DNA of 64,000 nt from the NCBI GenBank assembly GCA_019454125.1, contig CP075365.1, positions 676,218 to 740,217 on the forward strand, given 5' to 3'. The translations under genes were made by a program, and so were the position numbers. Within the stretch, counting starts at the first letter, position 1. Each line of letters opens with the position of its first letter. The stretch comes from Fimbriimonadaceae bacterium (GTDB lineage Bacteria > Armatimonadota > Fimbriimonadia > Fimbriimonadales > Fimbriimonadaceae). Shown one piece after another: positions 1-10,417 of the stretch. A model generated the notes under the pieces. The model saw only the letters and a list, made by a program, of their open reading frames with translations. It did not search any database and was not told the origin of the DNA.

Positions 1-493
1 CGTCGAAGGTGCCGGTGAAGTTGACGCTCTTCACGCGGTCCGGGTTGTTGACGGTGCCGAAGGCGCCCGCGGAGCCGTCCAGCAGCTTGCGGTTGCCGAA
101 AGTCGTGGTCGACGAGATGCGGTTGATCGAGTCGACGATGTTGTTGAGCTGGGTCTGGTTCGCCTGCTTCTGGGTGGCGTCGACGGACGCGTTACCGTTG
201 GCGACAGCGAGAGCGCGGGCGTCGCGAAGCAGCTTGCTGACTTCGTCGAGTGCGCCGTCGGCGGTCTTTGCGTAGTTGAGCGCGTCCTGGTTGTTGCGCA
301 GGGCCGCGTCCATGCCGCTGATCTGGCGGCGGAAGTTCTCGGCGGCGATCAGGCCAGCCGGGTCGTCCGCGGCCGAGTTGATGCGTAAGCCGGTCGAGAG
401 TCGCGTAATGGACTTGTTAGTCTCGGCACCGGTGGTGCTCAAGTTCCGAAAAGCGGACATCGCCGCAACGTTCGTGTTGATTCGAAACGACAT
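1..493 (-). CDS. fliC: Flagellin, N-terminal part (runs off window)
   Basis: The minus strand reads MSFRINTNVAAMSAFRNL from an ATG at 493, continuing through the flagellin D0/D1 core (SITRLSTGLRINSAADDPAG, then a helix ending DALNYAKTADGALDEV). These are the conserved flagellin N-terminal helices that polymerise into the filament and carry the export signal. About 164 residues are visible; the variable middle and C-terminal D0 lie outside the window. A strong Shine-Dalgarno GGAGG sits 5 nt before the ATG, unlike many genes here. No clear sigma-28 promoter was seen upstream. The symbol is generic; the paralogue number in the genome is unknown. Confidence 0.95.
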   Translation of the reverse strand, partial: MSFRINTNVAAMSAFRNLSTTGAETNKSITRLSTGLRINSAADDPAGLIAAENFRRQISGMDAALRNNQDALNYAKTADGALDEVSKLLRDARALAVANGNASVDATQKQANQTQLNNIVDSINRISSTTTFGNRKLLDGSAGAFGTVNNPDRVKSVNFTGTFD

Positions 494-669
494 AGTTCCT
501 CCGTGAAGTCGCTATCAGTGGACGCTGGGCGAGCCCAACGGGCCTTCCTGGCCCTTCGTCCAAGGTCTGCATTCCGCCTCGGGCAGAAGCGGGAGGACAG
601 CAGAGGTACCGGGGTTCCGGCAATCCCCCAGAATTACCGGGGTTCCGGGATGCAGGTACGGTTAAGCCC

Positions 670-1083
670 GTGAACCTCACCGAATACGCGGCCGAGAGGA
701 AGCGGGCGGCCTACGAACGGCTCCGAGCGGGACTGGAGCCAGAGGAAGGTTTGTACGACCAGGCCCTGTTGCAGGAGGCCCGGACTCACGGCGAGCCCCG
801 GGTCGGATCCACCACCTACACCCCCGATTCAATCCGGATGGAGTTCATCTACAGCGGGGCCGGGCAGACCCTTGTCTTCTCTGTCACCCTCCCTGCCCCC
901 GAGCGGATCGTGTTCCTCCCGGTGCCGAAATGGGTGGTCGAGACCATTTGGCAGGGCGACGTGGACGGTTCCTACCACTTTGAGAGCCGGGCTCGCGAGT
1001 TGCTCGAAGAGTTCCGGGCCGAGACCGAACCCGGGTCGAACGATAAGTGGTTCGGGGCCCAACGCGCCAAACGGCGAGAGTGA
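670..1083 (+). CDS. Hypothetical protein, 137 aa
   Basis: GTG-started ORF with the strong third-position GC bias of neighbouring real genes. The protein is soluble, acidic to neutral, starts [18 protein letters not shown] and has a beta-rich middle ([19 protein letters not shown]) and a charged helical end. No signal peptide, membrane segment or recognisable catalytic motif. It lies 41 nt upstream of the asparaginase gene on the same strand. Family not recognised. Confidence 0.7.
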   Translation: MNLTEYAAERKRAAYERLRAGLEPEEGLYDQALLQEARTHGEPRVGSTTYTPDSIRMEFIYSGAGQTLVFSVTLPAPERIVFLPVPKWVVETIWQGDVDGSYHFESRARELLEEFRAETEPGSNDKWFGAQRAKRRE

Positions 1084-1124
1084 GGTCCCTGGGAACCCTG
1101 CCGGGGTCGGGCTAACGTTCTCCC

Positions 1125-2000
1125 ATGCGCACGATCGTCGCGACTTGGAAGGAGCCGGGACGGGTGGCGATCGAAGCCGCCCGCGACCGCGCCCGGCCCG
1201 GGTCGCTCTTGGCCGACTGCCTGGAGGCGGGCCTGGCCGCCGCCGAAGACGACCCGAGCCTGCTCGCGATCGGTCGGGGATCGTTCCCGAACAGCGACGG
1301 GGAACTGGAACTTGACGCCAGCATCATGGACGGCCGCGACCTGCGGGCCGGCGCCGTCTGCGCGATGCGGGGCGTGCTCCCCGCCATTACGGTCGCCCGT
1401 TGGGTCATGGAGCGCACACCCCACATCATGCTGGCCGGGGACCAAGCCCGGCGCTTCGCCATCGAACAAGGGCTGCAACCCCAGAACCTGATGACGGAGG
1501 AGAGCGTGCGCCGCTATAACGAATGGCGGGAGAGCCCGGGGGTCGAGGACGAATACGTCCACAGCACCCACGACACCGTCACGATGCTCGGGTTGGAACA
1601 GCCGGGCCACCTCGTGGCGGCAAGCTCCACAAGCGGCTGGTCGTTCAAGATGCCGGGCCGGGTGGGAGACTCGCCCATCTTTGGGGCGGGGATTTATGCC
1701 GACGACGAACTGGGCGCGGCCGGGGCCACCGGTTGGGGAGAGGAGCTTTGGAAGGCCTGCTCCGCTTTCCGCACGGCCCAGGCGATGGGCCGGGGCCTCA
1801 GCCCGCAAGAAGCCTGTGAAGAGACCGTCGCCCACCTCCTGCGACGCCAACCGGAAAGCCGCTTGCGGCCCTGCGTCGTGCTCGCCCTCGGCCTGGACGG
1901 CAGCTTCGGCGCCGCCACGACGAACGGCGAGTTCGAACTCTGGGTGTGGCACGAGGGCAGCGACCCCGAGATGAAGGTCTACCGGGCTTCCGGTTCTTGA
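1125..2000 (+). CDS. N4-(beta-N-acetylglucosaminyl)-L-asparaginase (Ntn hydrolase)
   Basis: The 291-residue protein matches the aspartylglucosaminidase/isoaspartyl peptidase family: N-terminal alpha-subunit portion with an SIMDG-type strand ([15 protein letters not shown]), then the autocleavage site HDTVTMLGL, whose Thr would become the N-terminal nucleophile, then substrate-binding [12 protein letters not shown]. The enzyme normally cleaves the GlcNAc-Asn bond of glycoasparagines or isoaspartyl peptides. No signal peptide is seen, so a cytoplasmic location is inferred. A TAACGT hexamer ends 6 nt before the ATG and no SD is present, suggesting a leaderless transcript. selB starts 1 nt after the stop, implying co-transcription. 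Confidence 0.85.
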   Translation: MRTIVATWKEPGRVAIEAARDRARPGSLLADCLEAGLAAAEDDPSLLAIGRGSFPNSDGELELDASIMDGRDLRAGAVCAMRGVLPAITVARWVMERTPHIMLAGDQARRFAIEQGLQPQNLMTEESVRRYNEWRESPGVEDEYVHSTHDTVTMLGLEQPGHLVAASSTSGWSFKMPGRVGDSPIFGAGIYADDELGAAGATGWGEELWKACSAFRTAQAMGRGLSPQEACEETVAHLLRRQPESRLRPCVVLALGLDGSFGAATTNGEFELWVWHEGSDPEMKVYRASGS

Positions 2001-2001
2001 C

Positions 2002-3855
2002 GTGGCAAGGCTCATCGGAACCGCGGGCCACGTCGACCACGGCAAGACGACCCTGATTCGGGCGTTGACCGGGATCGACGCGGACCGGCTCCCCGAAGAG
2101 AAGCGCCGGGGGCTGACCATCGACATCGGCTTCGCCTATATCGACCTCCCCCGGATTGGGAGGGTCTCCATCGTGGATGTCCCCGGTCACGAGAGGTTCC
2201 TCGCGAACATGCTCGTCGGGGCCTTGGGGGTCGATGTCGCCCTGCTCTGCGTAGCTGCGGACGAATCGGTCATGCCGCAGACCCGCGAACACCTCCAGAT
2301 CCTTTCTCTGTTACCGGTCGAGCGGTTGGTGGTGGCCCTGACAAGGGCCGACCTCGTGGACGAGGAGATGGTGGCGCTTGCATCGGACGACGTTGAGGAG
2401 CTGCTTCGGCAGGGCCGCTTTGCTGGCTCACCGCTCGTGCCGGTCTCGGCCGTGACCGGCCAAGGACTGGACGCTTTGCGCGAGGCGCTGGCCCAAGCGC
2501 TCGACCGGGAGAAGGGCGAAGCGGAAGGCCCCTGGTACCTTCCCATCGACCGGGTCTTCACCGTGAAGGGGCACGGCAGGGTCGTCACGGGCACGCTGAT
2601 GCGGGGCCGTGTGCACCCTGGGGAAGAAGCGCTGGTGCAACCCGGCGGCCTGCGTGTGCGGATCCGCCAGGTGCGGAGCCACGAGGAAACCCGGGAGGAA
2701 GCGGAGAAGGGCCAGCGGACCGCCCTCAACGTCTCCGGCCCGGAGGTCGAGCGCCTAGAGCGGGGCATGCTCTTGGGCGCCCCCGGCTCCGTGGCCGAGA
2801 CCCTATGCCTCGATGCCCGCATGGAGTGGGTCGGGCAGGCCCGCCACGGCTCCCGCGTCCGGGTCTCGATCGGAGCGGACGAGGCCATGGCGCGGCTCTT
2901 CCTCAACGACGGCGACCCCGGCCTTGCCCAGTTGCGGTTCGAGCGTCCGGTCGGGGCGGCGCAGGGCCAGCCTTTGATCCTCCGGCGCTATAGCCCGCCG
3001 ACTCTGCTGGGAGGGGGGCGGGTGCTGGTCGTGCAAGCCGAGAAGAGGCGGAAGAACGCCAAGGCCCTCGCCGCGAAAGGGGGATCGTTGCGCGATTCGG
3101 TGGTCGCGATCCTCACCCAGGCGGCGAGCGGAGCCCCGACCGAGGCGGTCTGCCGCGAGACGGGGCTCACCGCCCAAGCCCTGGGCGGCACCTTTGAGGA
3201 CCTCCGAAGGGAAGGGGAGGCCCTGGGCTTCGCGGGGCTCTGGTTCACGCCGGAGACCTTCGCGGCCGCCACGGGGAAGCTGGCCGACGCGTTGCGGGCA
3301 TTGCACGAGTCCGATCCACGGCGGCTTCTCTGGCCCCGGGAGGAGGCGGTGAAGCGGGCGAATCTGGGGTGGAGCGGCAAACCCCTCGACCGCATAGTCG
3401 CGAGCCTGGTCGAGAGCGCGCGTCTCCGGGGCGGGGGAAACCAGATCGGCCTGGCCGGCTTCCGGGTCGAACTGCCAGACAAGCAACGGGCGCTGCTCGA
3501 CCGGGTCGCCCAGGCGCTGCAGGAGGGCGGGCCAAGCCCACTGCCAGCGGTCGAAGTCGCCGACCTCCTCAAGGTGCCGCGTCAGGCGGTGGAAGAAATC
3601 CTTCGGATCGGGGTGGCTTCGGGCGAGCTCGTCCGGGTCGGGGAGGGGCTCCACTATCCGGTCGGGGCCTTGGAGGAGTTCCGGCGCCGCGCCCAGGAAT
3701 CGCTCGGCGCGGGACCGTTCGCCGCCTCGGCGTTCCGCGAGGCGCTGGGCACGACCCGCAAGTACGCAATCCCGATCTTGGAGGCTTTCGACGCCCGAGG
3801 TTGGACAGTAAGGCGTGGGGACGAGCGCGTCTTCGTGCGGACCGAGTCAAGTTGA
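2002..3855 (+). CDS. selB: Selenocysteine-specific elongation factor SelB
   Basis: 617 aa, GTG start directly after the asparaginase stop. G domain: G1 [13 protein letters not shown] at residues 6-18, switch [15 protein letters not shown]4 TRAD. Two EF-Tu-like beta-barrel domains follow ([19 protein letters not shown]), then the SelB-type winged-helix repeats in the C-terminal 250 residues, ending in a region like that which binds the SECIS hairpin in known SelBs. SelB delivers Sec-tRNA to in-frame UGA codons. No selA, selD or selC was found in the window, so the rest of the pathway must lie elsewhere. Confidence 0.93.
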   Translation: MARLIGTAGHVDHGKTTLIRALTGIDADRLPEEKRRGLTIDIGFAYIDLPRIGRVSIVDVPGHERFLANMLVGALGVDVALLCVAADESVMPQTREHLQILSLLPVERLVVALTRADLVDEEMVALASDDVEELLRQGRFAGSPLVPVSAVTGQGLDALREALAQALDREKGEAEGPWYLPIDRVFTVKGHGRVVTGTLMRGRVHPGEEALVQPGGLRVRIRQVRSHEETREEAEKGQRTALNVSGPEVERLERGMLLGAPGSVAETLCLDARMEWVGQARHGSRVRVSIGADEAMARLFLNDGDPGLAQLRFERPVGAAQGQPLILRRYSPPTLLGGGRVLVVQAEKRRKNAKALAAKGGSLRDSVVAILTQAASGAPTEAVCRETGLTAQALGGTFEDLRREGEALGFAGLWFTPETFAAATGKLADALRALHESDPRRLLWPREEAVKRANLGWSGKPLDRIVASLVESARLRGGGNQIGLAGFRVELPDKQRALLDRVAQALQEGGPSPLPAVEVADLLKVPRQAVEEILRIGVASGELVRVGEGLHYPVGALEEFRRRAQESLGAGPFAASAFREALGTTRKYAIPILEAFDARGWTVRRGDERVFVRTESS

Positions 3856-3949
3856 AGCGGCCTGCCGCTCGTGCGTCCTCTTGGCCGCATTCCCGTGGCA
3901 TAGTAAAGGGCGTTATGGGTCTAGCGATCACGCCCCAGGGGGGCCGCCA

Positions 3950-4354
3950 GTGAACGAGGTGGAGGCGCTGTCTTTCCTGGCGGGGGACTGGGTGTGCGAG
4001 CAGCACGGCGGGCTGTTCTATGAGACTTGGTCCGAGCCCGAGGGCGGCACCCTGCAGGGGCACGGGCGGCTCGTGGTCGGCGGCAAGACCACGTTCATGG
4101 AGTTCCTCGCGGTCGAGCCCGGCGAAGACGGACTGGTCATGCACATCCTGATCGGCAAACCCTCGAGAGGGACGCCGCGCCACGCCCGGTTCCTGCTGCA
4201 AAGTGCGGCGGGCAGGGAGGCCGTCTTCGTTCGGCTCGGTGGAGACCCGGACGATTTTCCCGCCCAGATCGCCTATTCCGACCGGGGCGGCCTCACCTGC
4301 CTCCTCACCGGTCGGGGCAAAGAGGAGACGTACGCTTTCCGCCGCTGCCCCTAA
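3950..4354 (+). CDS. DUF6265-like small protein
   Basis: 134 aa from the GTG at 3950; the frame is open further upstream but that overlaps selB. The sequence FLAGDWVCEQHGG followed by ETWSEPEGGTLQGHGR and a KTTFMEFLAVE strand matches the DUF6265 pattern (lipocalin-like beta barrel with a conserved GxW, WSxPxGGxMxGxxR). Function unknown in the family. No signal peptide. It is followed by the 16S rRNA leader, so it ends the selB-side gene group. Confidence 0.7.
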   Translation: MNEVEALSFLAGDWVCEQHGGLFYETWSEPEGGTLQGHGRLVVGGKTTFMEFLAVEPGEDGLVMHILIGKPSRGTPRHARFLLQSAAGREAVFVRLGGDPDDFPAQIAYSDRGGLTCLLTGRGKEETYAFRRCP

Positions 4355-4486
4355 AGCGGCGGGTCCGCCCGTTCTGGCCCTTGCCGGAAGGCCGGTGCTT
4401 GGCTGCCCCAGGCTGAGGGGCAAAGGTTCAAGACGGGCGAAACCGAAGGAAAGGACCTAATTTTGCGGGGAAAGGGCACGGGACCC

Positions 4487-4516
4487 TTGCGTGGGCGGTT
4501 GAAGTGTGCCTATAAT
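4487..4516 (+). promoter_or_regulatory. Predicted 16S rRNA promoter
   Basis: TTGCGT (4487-4492) and a consensus TATAAT (4511-4516) separated by 18 bp, about 200 nt upstream of the mature 16S 5' end. It is the best sigma-70-type match in this stretch. The intervening leader (4520-4710) contains several short inverted repeats that could take part in 16S processing. Confidence 0.65.
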
Positions 4517-4710
4517 CGCCCTTGCCTCTGACCACAGGGGCAGCTCCTTGAAAGCTTTATAGGTGGTTGTGACGCAGCCGAAACGCGCGCGGTCTAGGGA
4601 CCGCGCAATCAGCTCCAACACGGAGCTTGTGAACCCTGTTCACAAAAGTACCGTGAACGGACTGCTTCGAACGACGGCCTGAAGCCGGGTAAGACCGGCC
4701 AGAACGTTTT

Positions 4711-6217
<1,507 letters not shown>

Positions 6218-6309
6218 AAAGAGCTAGAACTCGTGAGCCCCATTGGGGCAAGCACGGCACGCTCAGGTCGATGCTGCGTCCAACCATCTATAGAGCTTGG
6301 GAAGTGCCT

Positions 6310-6340
6310 AAAGGGCCTGACTGCAAAGTCGGGCCCTTTT
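6310..6340 (+). terminator. Rho-independent terminator after 16S rRNA
   Basis: A 13-bp stem (AAAGGGCCTGACT pairing with AAGTCGGGCCCTTT, one G-T pair) closes on a short loop and ends in TTTT. It lies about 90 nt after the 16S 3' end and would stop the transcript before any 23S gene. Confidence 0.85.
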
Positions 6341-6423
6341 CACATATCCAAGCAGGCTCTGGTTTCCTGTTGCCGATCGGGACTTAAGCCCCCCCCCCTG
6401 TCAATGAGAAGCATAATGCAGCT

Positions 6424-6885
6424 ATGCCGATGTTTGGGAGCCGATGGTTCGAGCCCGCGATGGCGGGAGGGGCGTTCCTTGCAAGCATGACTCTGGCAAC
6501 TTCAATTTGGTCTTCTAATCAGCCGCGACACTCCAGACAATCCGTCCACGGAAAGAACTTATCGCTTGATCACCTGGAAGGGCGAACAATGCCGAGTGGA
6601 TCGAAACATCTTGAAGGACGAACCATTCACCTGCTTCCCTGCGGGTCGTGTCTCAGCGAATCGGTAGGGCAAAGACTATCGCCCAAGACTCAAGGACTCG
6701 CAATAATTATCGCCGGAAATGGTGCGGAGATACTAGTATCCAGGTGGAACGAAAAGTACAATGGCTCCTTCATAGCGGACGAAAACTACAAGGTTCTGCC
6801 AAAGGATTTTTACGACGAAGCGCCCTTAACATTAACTATCATTGGCGGGAAAGCTAGCTCAGTGAGGGCTGCGTTTGGTGAGTGA
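6424..6885 (+). CDS. Hypothetical protein, possibly secreted (low-GC patch)
   Basis: 153-residue ORF; the start is uncertain (ATG 6424, or the internal ATG at 6463, which would expose MAGGAFLASMTLATSIW as a short hydrophobic N-terminus). The middle contains a duplicated LEGRT motif (HLEGRTMPSGSKHLEGRTIH), and the C-terminal half looks like a small beta domain (LAIIIAGNGAEILVSRWNE). GC content is clearly lower than in the rest of the window. Its stop overlaps the start of the next gene, which supports it being a real co-transcribed gene. Family not recognised. Confidence 0.5.
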   Translation: MPMFGSRWFEPAMAGGAFLASMTLATSIWSSNQPRHSRQSVHGKNLSLDHLEGRTMPSGSKHLEGRTIHLLPCGSCLSESVGQRLSPKTQGLAIIIAGNGAEILVSRWNEKYNGSFIADENYKVLPKDFYDEAPLTLTIIGGKASSVRAAFGE

Positions 6886-7478
6886 TGCGAAGAGCTTCTA
6901 CTTTGGCTGAGTTATTGACGGCCCTTACCATCATTCTCGTCCTAGCGAGCGTCATGTACCCGATAATGAGTGGAGCGAAGCGGGGCGCCGCGATCGGAAC
7001 CAGCGTCCAAAATCTTCGCCAACTGTATGTTACAACGAAGCTATACGCGGGGGATTACGATGGCGACGAGAATGCCTTTCATTCATCCTATGCTATGGGT
7101 CTCCCGCCTGAAACCTATTGGTTGCCCGAAGGCGTTAAAAAGCACTGGGATATCCTGAAAAGTCCTTGCGGCGGGAATCAGTACATCGCGGACTTTACAC
7201 AAGCCCGCATCAACGGTGCCATTACGTACGCATACGTGCTTTACGAAGCTAAATGGTTGGAAAGACCAGGGCTTAACGAATGGACAAAGGGGCATGCCAT
7301 GGAGTATCGAGAGAACGCCGTGATGTACTTCGACATTTTTTGCAACGGTAATGAAGATATTGCCTCACCTTACGTTCCCAAAAGAGTGCTTTCTGTGCTC
7401 TTGTCGGGGCAAATCGTCAACAGAACTCGCACCGGCAATCCTATGCTTCTCGACCTTTACGCGGGTTCCCGACCTTAG
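6882..7478 (+). CDS. Type IV pilin-like protein (prepilin N-terminal domain)
   Basis: Starts at GTG 6882 or ATG 6885, the latter overlapping the upstream TGA. The N-terminus MRRASTLAELLTALTIILVL has the class III signal features: short basic leader, cleavage before a residue like S or T, Glu at mature position 5, then a hydrophobic helix. The remaining 165 residues (QNLRQLYVTTKLYAGDYDGD) resemble the pseudopilin-type secreted proteins that are abundant in Armatimonadota and Planctomycetes. It is likely processed by a prepilin peptidase outside the window. Codon use is AT-richer than the neighbouring housekeeping genes. Confidence 0.75.
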   Translation: MMRRASTLAELLTALTIILVLASVMYPIMSGAKRGAAIGTSVQNLRQLYVTTKLYAGDYDGDENAFHSSYAMGLPPETYWLPEGVKKHWDILKSPCGGNQYIADFTQARINGAITYAYVLYEAKWLERPGLNEWTKGHAMEYRENAVMYFDIFCNGNEDIASPYVPKRVLSVLLSGQIVNRTRTGNPMLLDLYAGSRP

Positions 7479-7494
7479 CCCAAACTTACTCAAG

Positions 7495-7902
7495 ATGAAA
7501 ATCCAAGCGAAAAGCAGTAACAATTCGAATCGCAACGAACTGTTAGGATACGTTCGAACGACCCTCTTGGCACTCTGCGCGTGCATCTTGGCACTCGCTG
7601 CAGCTGGTGCAGACTATCCCGAACCTGCACCTGAACCGTGGCTGGGGATAGCCACCGAGGATTGCCCCGTTCCTCCAGAGAATGGGCCAAGTTGCGACCA
7701 GAGCGGTGATCCGCCCTGCAAGACGTTTCCCAAGCCTTGCAACGGATATGTCGGAGGCGGACAGACAAAGTGCTGCATCGAGCTCACCACAACGTGTAAA
7801 CAAATCTTTGGAGAGTGGGTGTGCTGGGGCCAGACTTGGAAGGCTTGGTGCCACCACTTCGGAACCCGTGAAGCCTGTGTGGGACAGGGGGATTGTAGCT
7901 GA
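7495..7902 (+). CDS. Secreted cysteine-rich protein
   Basis: ATG at 7495; the frame is open further upstream but that lies inside the pilin-like gene. A Sec-type signal (TTLLALCACILALAAAGA) is followed by about 95 residues with eleven cysteines, including KCC and several C-x6-9-C spacings, so a disulfide-stabilised extracytoplasmic fold is likely. It is also rich in Trp and Pro (PEPAPEPWLG). It lies 16 nt after the pilin-like gene on the same strand. No family recognised; an odd number of cysteines leaves at least one unpaired. Confidence 0.65.
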   Translation: MKIQAKSSNNSNRNELLGYVRTTLLALCACILALAAAGADYPEPAPEPWLGIATEDCPVPPENGPSCDQSGDPPCKTFPKPCNGYVGGGQTKCCIELTTTCKQIFGEWVCWGQTWKAWCHHFGTREACVGQGDCS

Positions 7903-7949
7903 CGGACAGAGGCACTGATGAGCGGCAACGACCGAAACGGCTGGCAGTA

Positions 7950-8561
7950 GTGACAGCCCTCTTCGTTGGTTGCCTGCTCGGCGCATGGCTCCTTCGACCC
8001 AAGCCCGGTCTAAGCGATACGGCGGTCCGGGCGGTCGAGGCCGCCAGGGCCGGTGAAGCGGACACTCTGTTCGATCTGGCCGAACCGAACGAAATGAAGG
8101 CACTTGGGATGACGAAGGAGAAGTTCCGTATCTTCTTTGCCGGATTTCTCAGTGACCAGATGAAAGGGGCCGCTCCGCAAGGCAAACCGAAGTTTCTACC
8201 GAACGATGGCAGGACCCAAGTCAACGTCTCGAACCTCGTCACCTTGCAGGACGGTCGTAAAACGGCCATCGAACTGGACGTGGTCTCCGGGCCGGACGGT
8301 CCTCTGCTCCCCGGCTTGGTGAAGGCGCTTGTCCTCACCCGGTTCATGGCGGACTGGCCGGCCGAGAAACCCCTACCGCGCGGAGTCGAGCGGCTCCGTT
8401 GGTACCGAAACCGGGTCGCCACCCACAAGGCGGAACTGGAATCGCTTGGTGTGCCCGGGTTCCCCGAGCCCGACCCAGTCGCCATCGATAAGGTCGACAT
8501 CGTGACCTGGAACGAGCAGTTACGGCGCTATGACGAAAAACTGGCTCAGGCCCAGAATTGA
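7950..8561 (+). CDS. Membrane-anchored hypothetical protein
   Basis: GTG start at 7950; the upstream frame holds only a CTG before a stop, so a few more residues (..RPKRLAVV) are possible but not startable by ATG. Residues 1-16 (TALFVGCLLGAWLL) form one transmembrane or signal-anchor segment. The rest is a soluble domain of about 180 residues with helical N- and C-terminal parts and a beta-rich centre (RKTAIELDVVSGPDG). GC content returns to the chromosomal norm here. Family not recognised. Confidence 0.65.
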   Translation: MTALFVGCLLGAWLLRPKPGLSDTAVRAVEAARAGEADTLFDLAEPNEMKALGMTKEKFRIFFAGFLSDQMKGAAPQGKPKFLPNDGRTQVNVSNLVTLQDGRKTAIELDVVSGPDGPLLPGLVKALVLTRFMADWPAEKPLPRGVERLRWYRNRVATHKAELESLGVPGFPEPDPVAIDKVDIVTWNEQLRRYDEKLAQAQN

Positions 8562-8603
8562 CGACCATGCTTCGCCCCCGGAGCGCGCCATAATCTCAAC
8601 CCT

Positions 8604-9080
8604 GTGGCGTTGCACTACCTCACCGTCCCCGACATGCTTTGGATCAACCTTCAAGTGACCGGGGCGCCGCAACCGTACCGTTACGACCGGCTTGAGGAAG
8701 CCACCTTTTACCAGTACGGCCGCGGCAACAGCCTCGACCCCGTCGCCCAAGCCGCCCGGATGCTTGTCGGATTCCGCAGGATGCGACCCTTTGACCGGGG
8801 CAACGAGGCCACCGCCTTCGTCGCCACCGTCACGTTCCTTCGCATGAACGGACACGATGTCGCATTCACTGACGACGAGGCGGGGGATTGGACGGAACGC
8901 GCCTCCGCAAGTGAGGCGGACGCCGCCCGACTCCTGCAAGAGAAGCTCGCGAAGACCAAAGGACACGCGGACAATCTCGAGGTTCACGACAGCCACGACG
9001 CGGCCAGGTCAGTCCTGGACGCCTTCCCTGGCGCAATCTCCAGCCTACTGGCGAACGAGACCTCGGTACCGTTGGGCTAG
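8604..9080 (+). CDS. Fic/Doc-like protein with degenerate active site
   Basis: 158 aa, GTG start, preceded by CATAAT/TAATCT 7-9 nt upstream and no SD (leaderless pattern). The layout is that of Doc/death-on-curing proteins: LTVPDMLWINLQV at the N-terminus and a central RPFDRGNEATAFVATVTFL. In active Fic enzymes that motif is HPFxxGNGR or HPFxDGNKRTA; here the catalytic His is Arg and the KR is replaced by EA. The nucleotide-transfer reaction is therefore unlikely, and a non-catalytic role is inferred. No antitoxin-like gene lies next to it. Confidence 0.6.
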   Translation: MALHYLTVPDMLWINLQVTGAPQPYRYDRLEEATFYQYGRGNSLDPVAQAARMLVGFRRMRPFDRGNEATAFVATVTFLRMNGHDVAFTDDEAGDWTERASASEADAARLLQEKLAKTKGHADNLEVHDSHDAARSVLDAFPGAISSLLANETSVPLG

Positions 9081-9448
9081 CTGGAGCCTGCCGCAACGCG
9101 AGCAAGTAGAACTTTAGGCCCCCCCCAAATCTGTAGCGTATCATAAAGTCAATGCGGGACGGGCCTGGTGATGAAGGTCAGAGGCCGAATCGTGGAGGCG
9201 ACCGAACTTGAGCTCTATTAGCCGCGCAGACGGGAAAGCCGAAGCTCGTACTTTGGGACAGCGTCCTTGAGTCTTATCAGCAAACCATCAAAAAAGCCAC
9301 CGTGGAGAAATGACCACAACTGCACCCAAAAAAAAACGTGACTTGGAACTAGAGGCCCAGGTTCAAGGGGCTACTAGCTTGATTGTTCTATGGGCAACTT
9401 CTCGGAGTGGAACCCGCAATTGCCGCTTAAAGACACCGCAAATGAGCC
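9081..9448. other. Intergenic region, possible gene remnant
   Basis: 368 nt without a convincing gene. A plausible start (ATG 9310 after GTGGAGAA) opens a frame beginning MTTTAPKKKRDLELEAQ, but it includes a run of nine A and soon loses coding character. A second frame near 9390 (MGNFSEWNPQLPLKDTANEP) looks protein-like and then runs into the 3' end of the heptose kinase gene. This could be a frameshifted, truncated gene; the evidence is weak. Confidence 0.3.
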
Positions 9449-10417
9449 CTACACTGGGGACTGGTCGGCAAATTGGAGGCGCACAAGGTCTTCACGGCTC
9501 GGTACGGCAACGCCGACTTTGCGGACGACCTCGGCCGATGTCGCGACCGCTAGTTTGAAGACCGGCTCCTCATAACCGGCCACGGCGAGGCCGAGGGCCA
9601 GGGTCGCGCAGGCCGTATCGCCCGCGCCGGCCGTGTCATAAACCTCGACCTTCGGCGCCGGGCATTGGAACTCTCCGTTTGGGGTGGATGCCACAAGCCC
9701 CTCGCCCCCCATCGTGATGGCGACCGCGCGGACGCCGATCTTGGCCGCGATCGCCCTTGCTTGACCAAGGGCGTGCTCGGGAGAAACTTCAGCTCCACCC
9801 AGCAAGGCCGAAGCTTCAGCGCGGTTGACGGTCACAAGCGAGGCGCCCTGGAAGCGCTCAGCGCGGTTCGGCTTCGCGTTCACCACGCTCACCCGCGACT
9901 CGCGCACCACTGCTGCCGCCACTCCGTCTTGCAAGGCTCCCTTGCTATAGTCGCTGAGCACGCTGACCTGAGCGGCGGCCGCCCAAGGGGCGACCGCTTC
10001 GAGCAGCTCGGCTTCCGCTTCGGAGGAGAGCGGGCCAGTCGACTCCTCGTCGATCCGCAACACCTGGTGGGCGGAATCAGCCAGGACGCGCGTCTTGCGG
10101 GTCGTCACCCGGGCCGGGTCGCGGACGAGCCGGGCCTCGATCCCATCGGTGGCCAGCGCTTCTGCCAGCGCGCGCCCCGCCGCATCGTCGCCCACCACCC
10201 CGATCAGTCGGACTTTCGCGCCCAAGGCGGCAAGGTTCTTTGCGACGTTCGCCGCACCGCCGGGGACGGCGCGCGTCCCCTCTTGGCGGACCACCATGAC
10301 GGGCGCCTCTGGCGAAATCCGGGTCGCGCGGCCGAAAATGTACTCGTCCAGCATCACGTCACCGACGACGAGCGCCTGCACGCCGACGAACTGCTCGAGA
10401 AGGAGTCGGAAACTCAC
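9449..10417 (-). CDS. rfaE1: D-glycero-beta-D-manno-heptose-7-phosphate kinase (PfkB family)
   Basis: 322 aa, kinase domain only (no fused nucleotidyltransferase). The N-terminus ALVVGDVMLDEYIFG and PGGAANVAKNLAALGA are typical of RfaE1/HldE domain I, and the C-terminal DTAGAGDT holds the catalytic Asp and anion hole. It would phosphorylate heptose 7-phosphate at C1 for LPS inner-core heptose. Its start overlaps the lgt stop by 4 nt, so the two are translationally coupled. Other PfkB sugar kinases are possible, but the N-terminal motif favours RfaE1. Confidence 0.82.
   Translation of the reverse strand: MSFRLLLEQFVGVQALVVGDVMLDEYIFGRATRISPEAPVMVVRQEGTRAVPGGAANVAKNLAALGAKVRLIGVVGDDAAGRALAEALATDGIEARLVRDPARVTTRKTRVLADSAHQVLRIDEESTGPLSSEAEAELLEAVAPWAAAAQVSVLSDYSKGALQDGVAAAVVRESRVSVVNAKPNRAERFQGASLVTVNRAEASALLGGAEVSPEHALGQARAIAAKIGVRAVAITMGGEGLVASTPNGEFQCPAPKVEVYDTAGAGDTACATLALGLAVAGYEEPVFKLAVATSAEVVRKVGVAVPSREDLVRLQFADQSPV

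Noticed and set aside
607-650. Duplicate ACCGGGGTTCCGG near the flagellin promoter region
   Set aside because: Only two copies, no dyad or spacing suggesting a binding site; could be chance in GC-rich DNA.
972-2126. Long antisense ORF (384 aa) opposite the asparaginase gene
   Set aside because: Typical GC-rich shadow frame; no motifs, Arg/Gly/His-rich, and the plus-strand gene has clear family motifs.
2002-4354. Possible selC or SECIS near selB
   Set aside because: No tRNA-like fold or in-frame TGA gene could be supported in the flanks.
6440-6480. GGTTCGAGCC resembling a tRNA T-loop
   Set aside because: No matching T-stem, anticodon arm or acceptor stem around it.
9310-9575. ORFs opening MTTTAPKKKRDLELEAQ and MGNFSEWNPQLP
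   Set aside because: Both run into the heptose kinase 3' end and lose coding character; at best a frameshifted remnant, noted as such.
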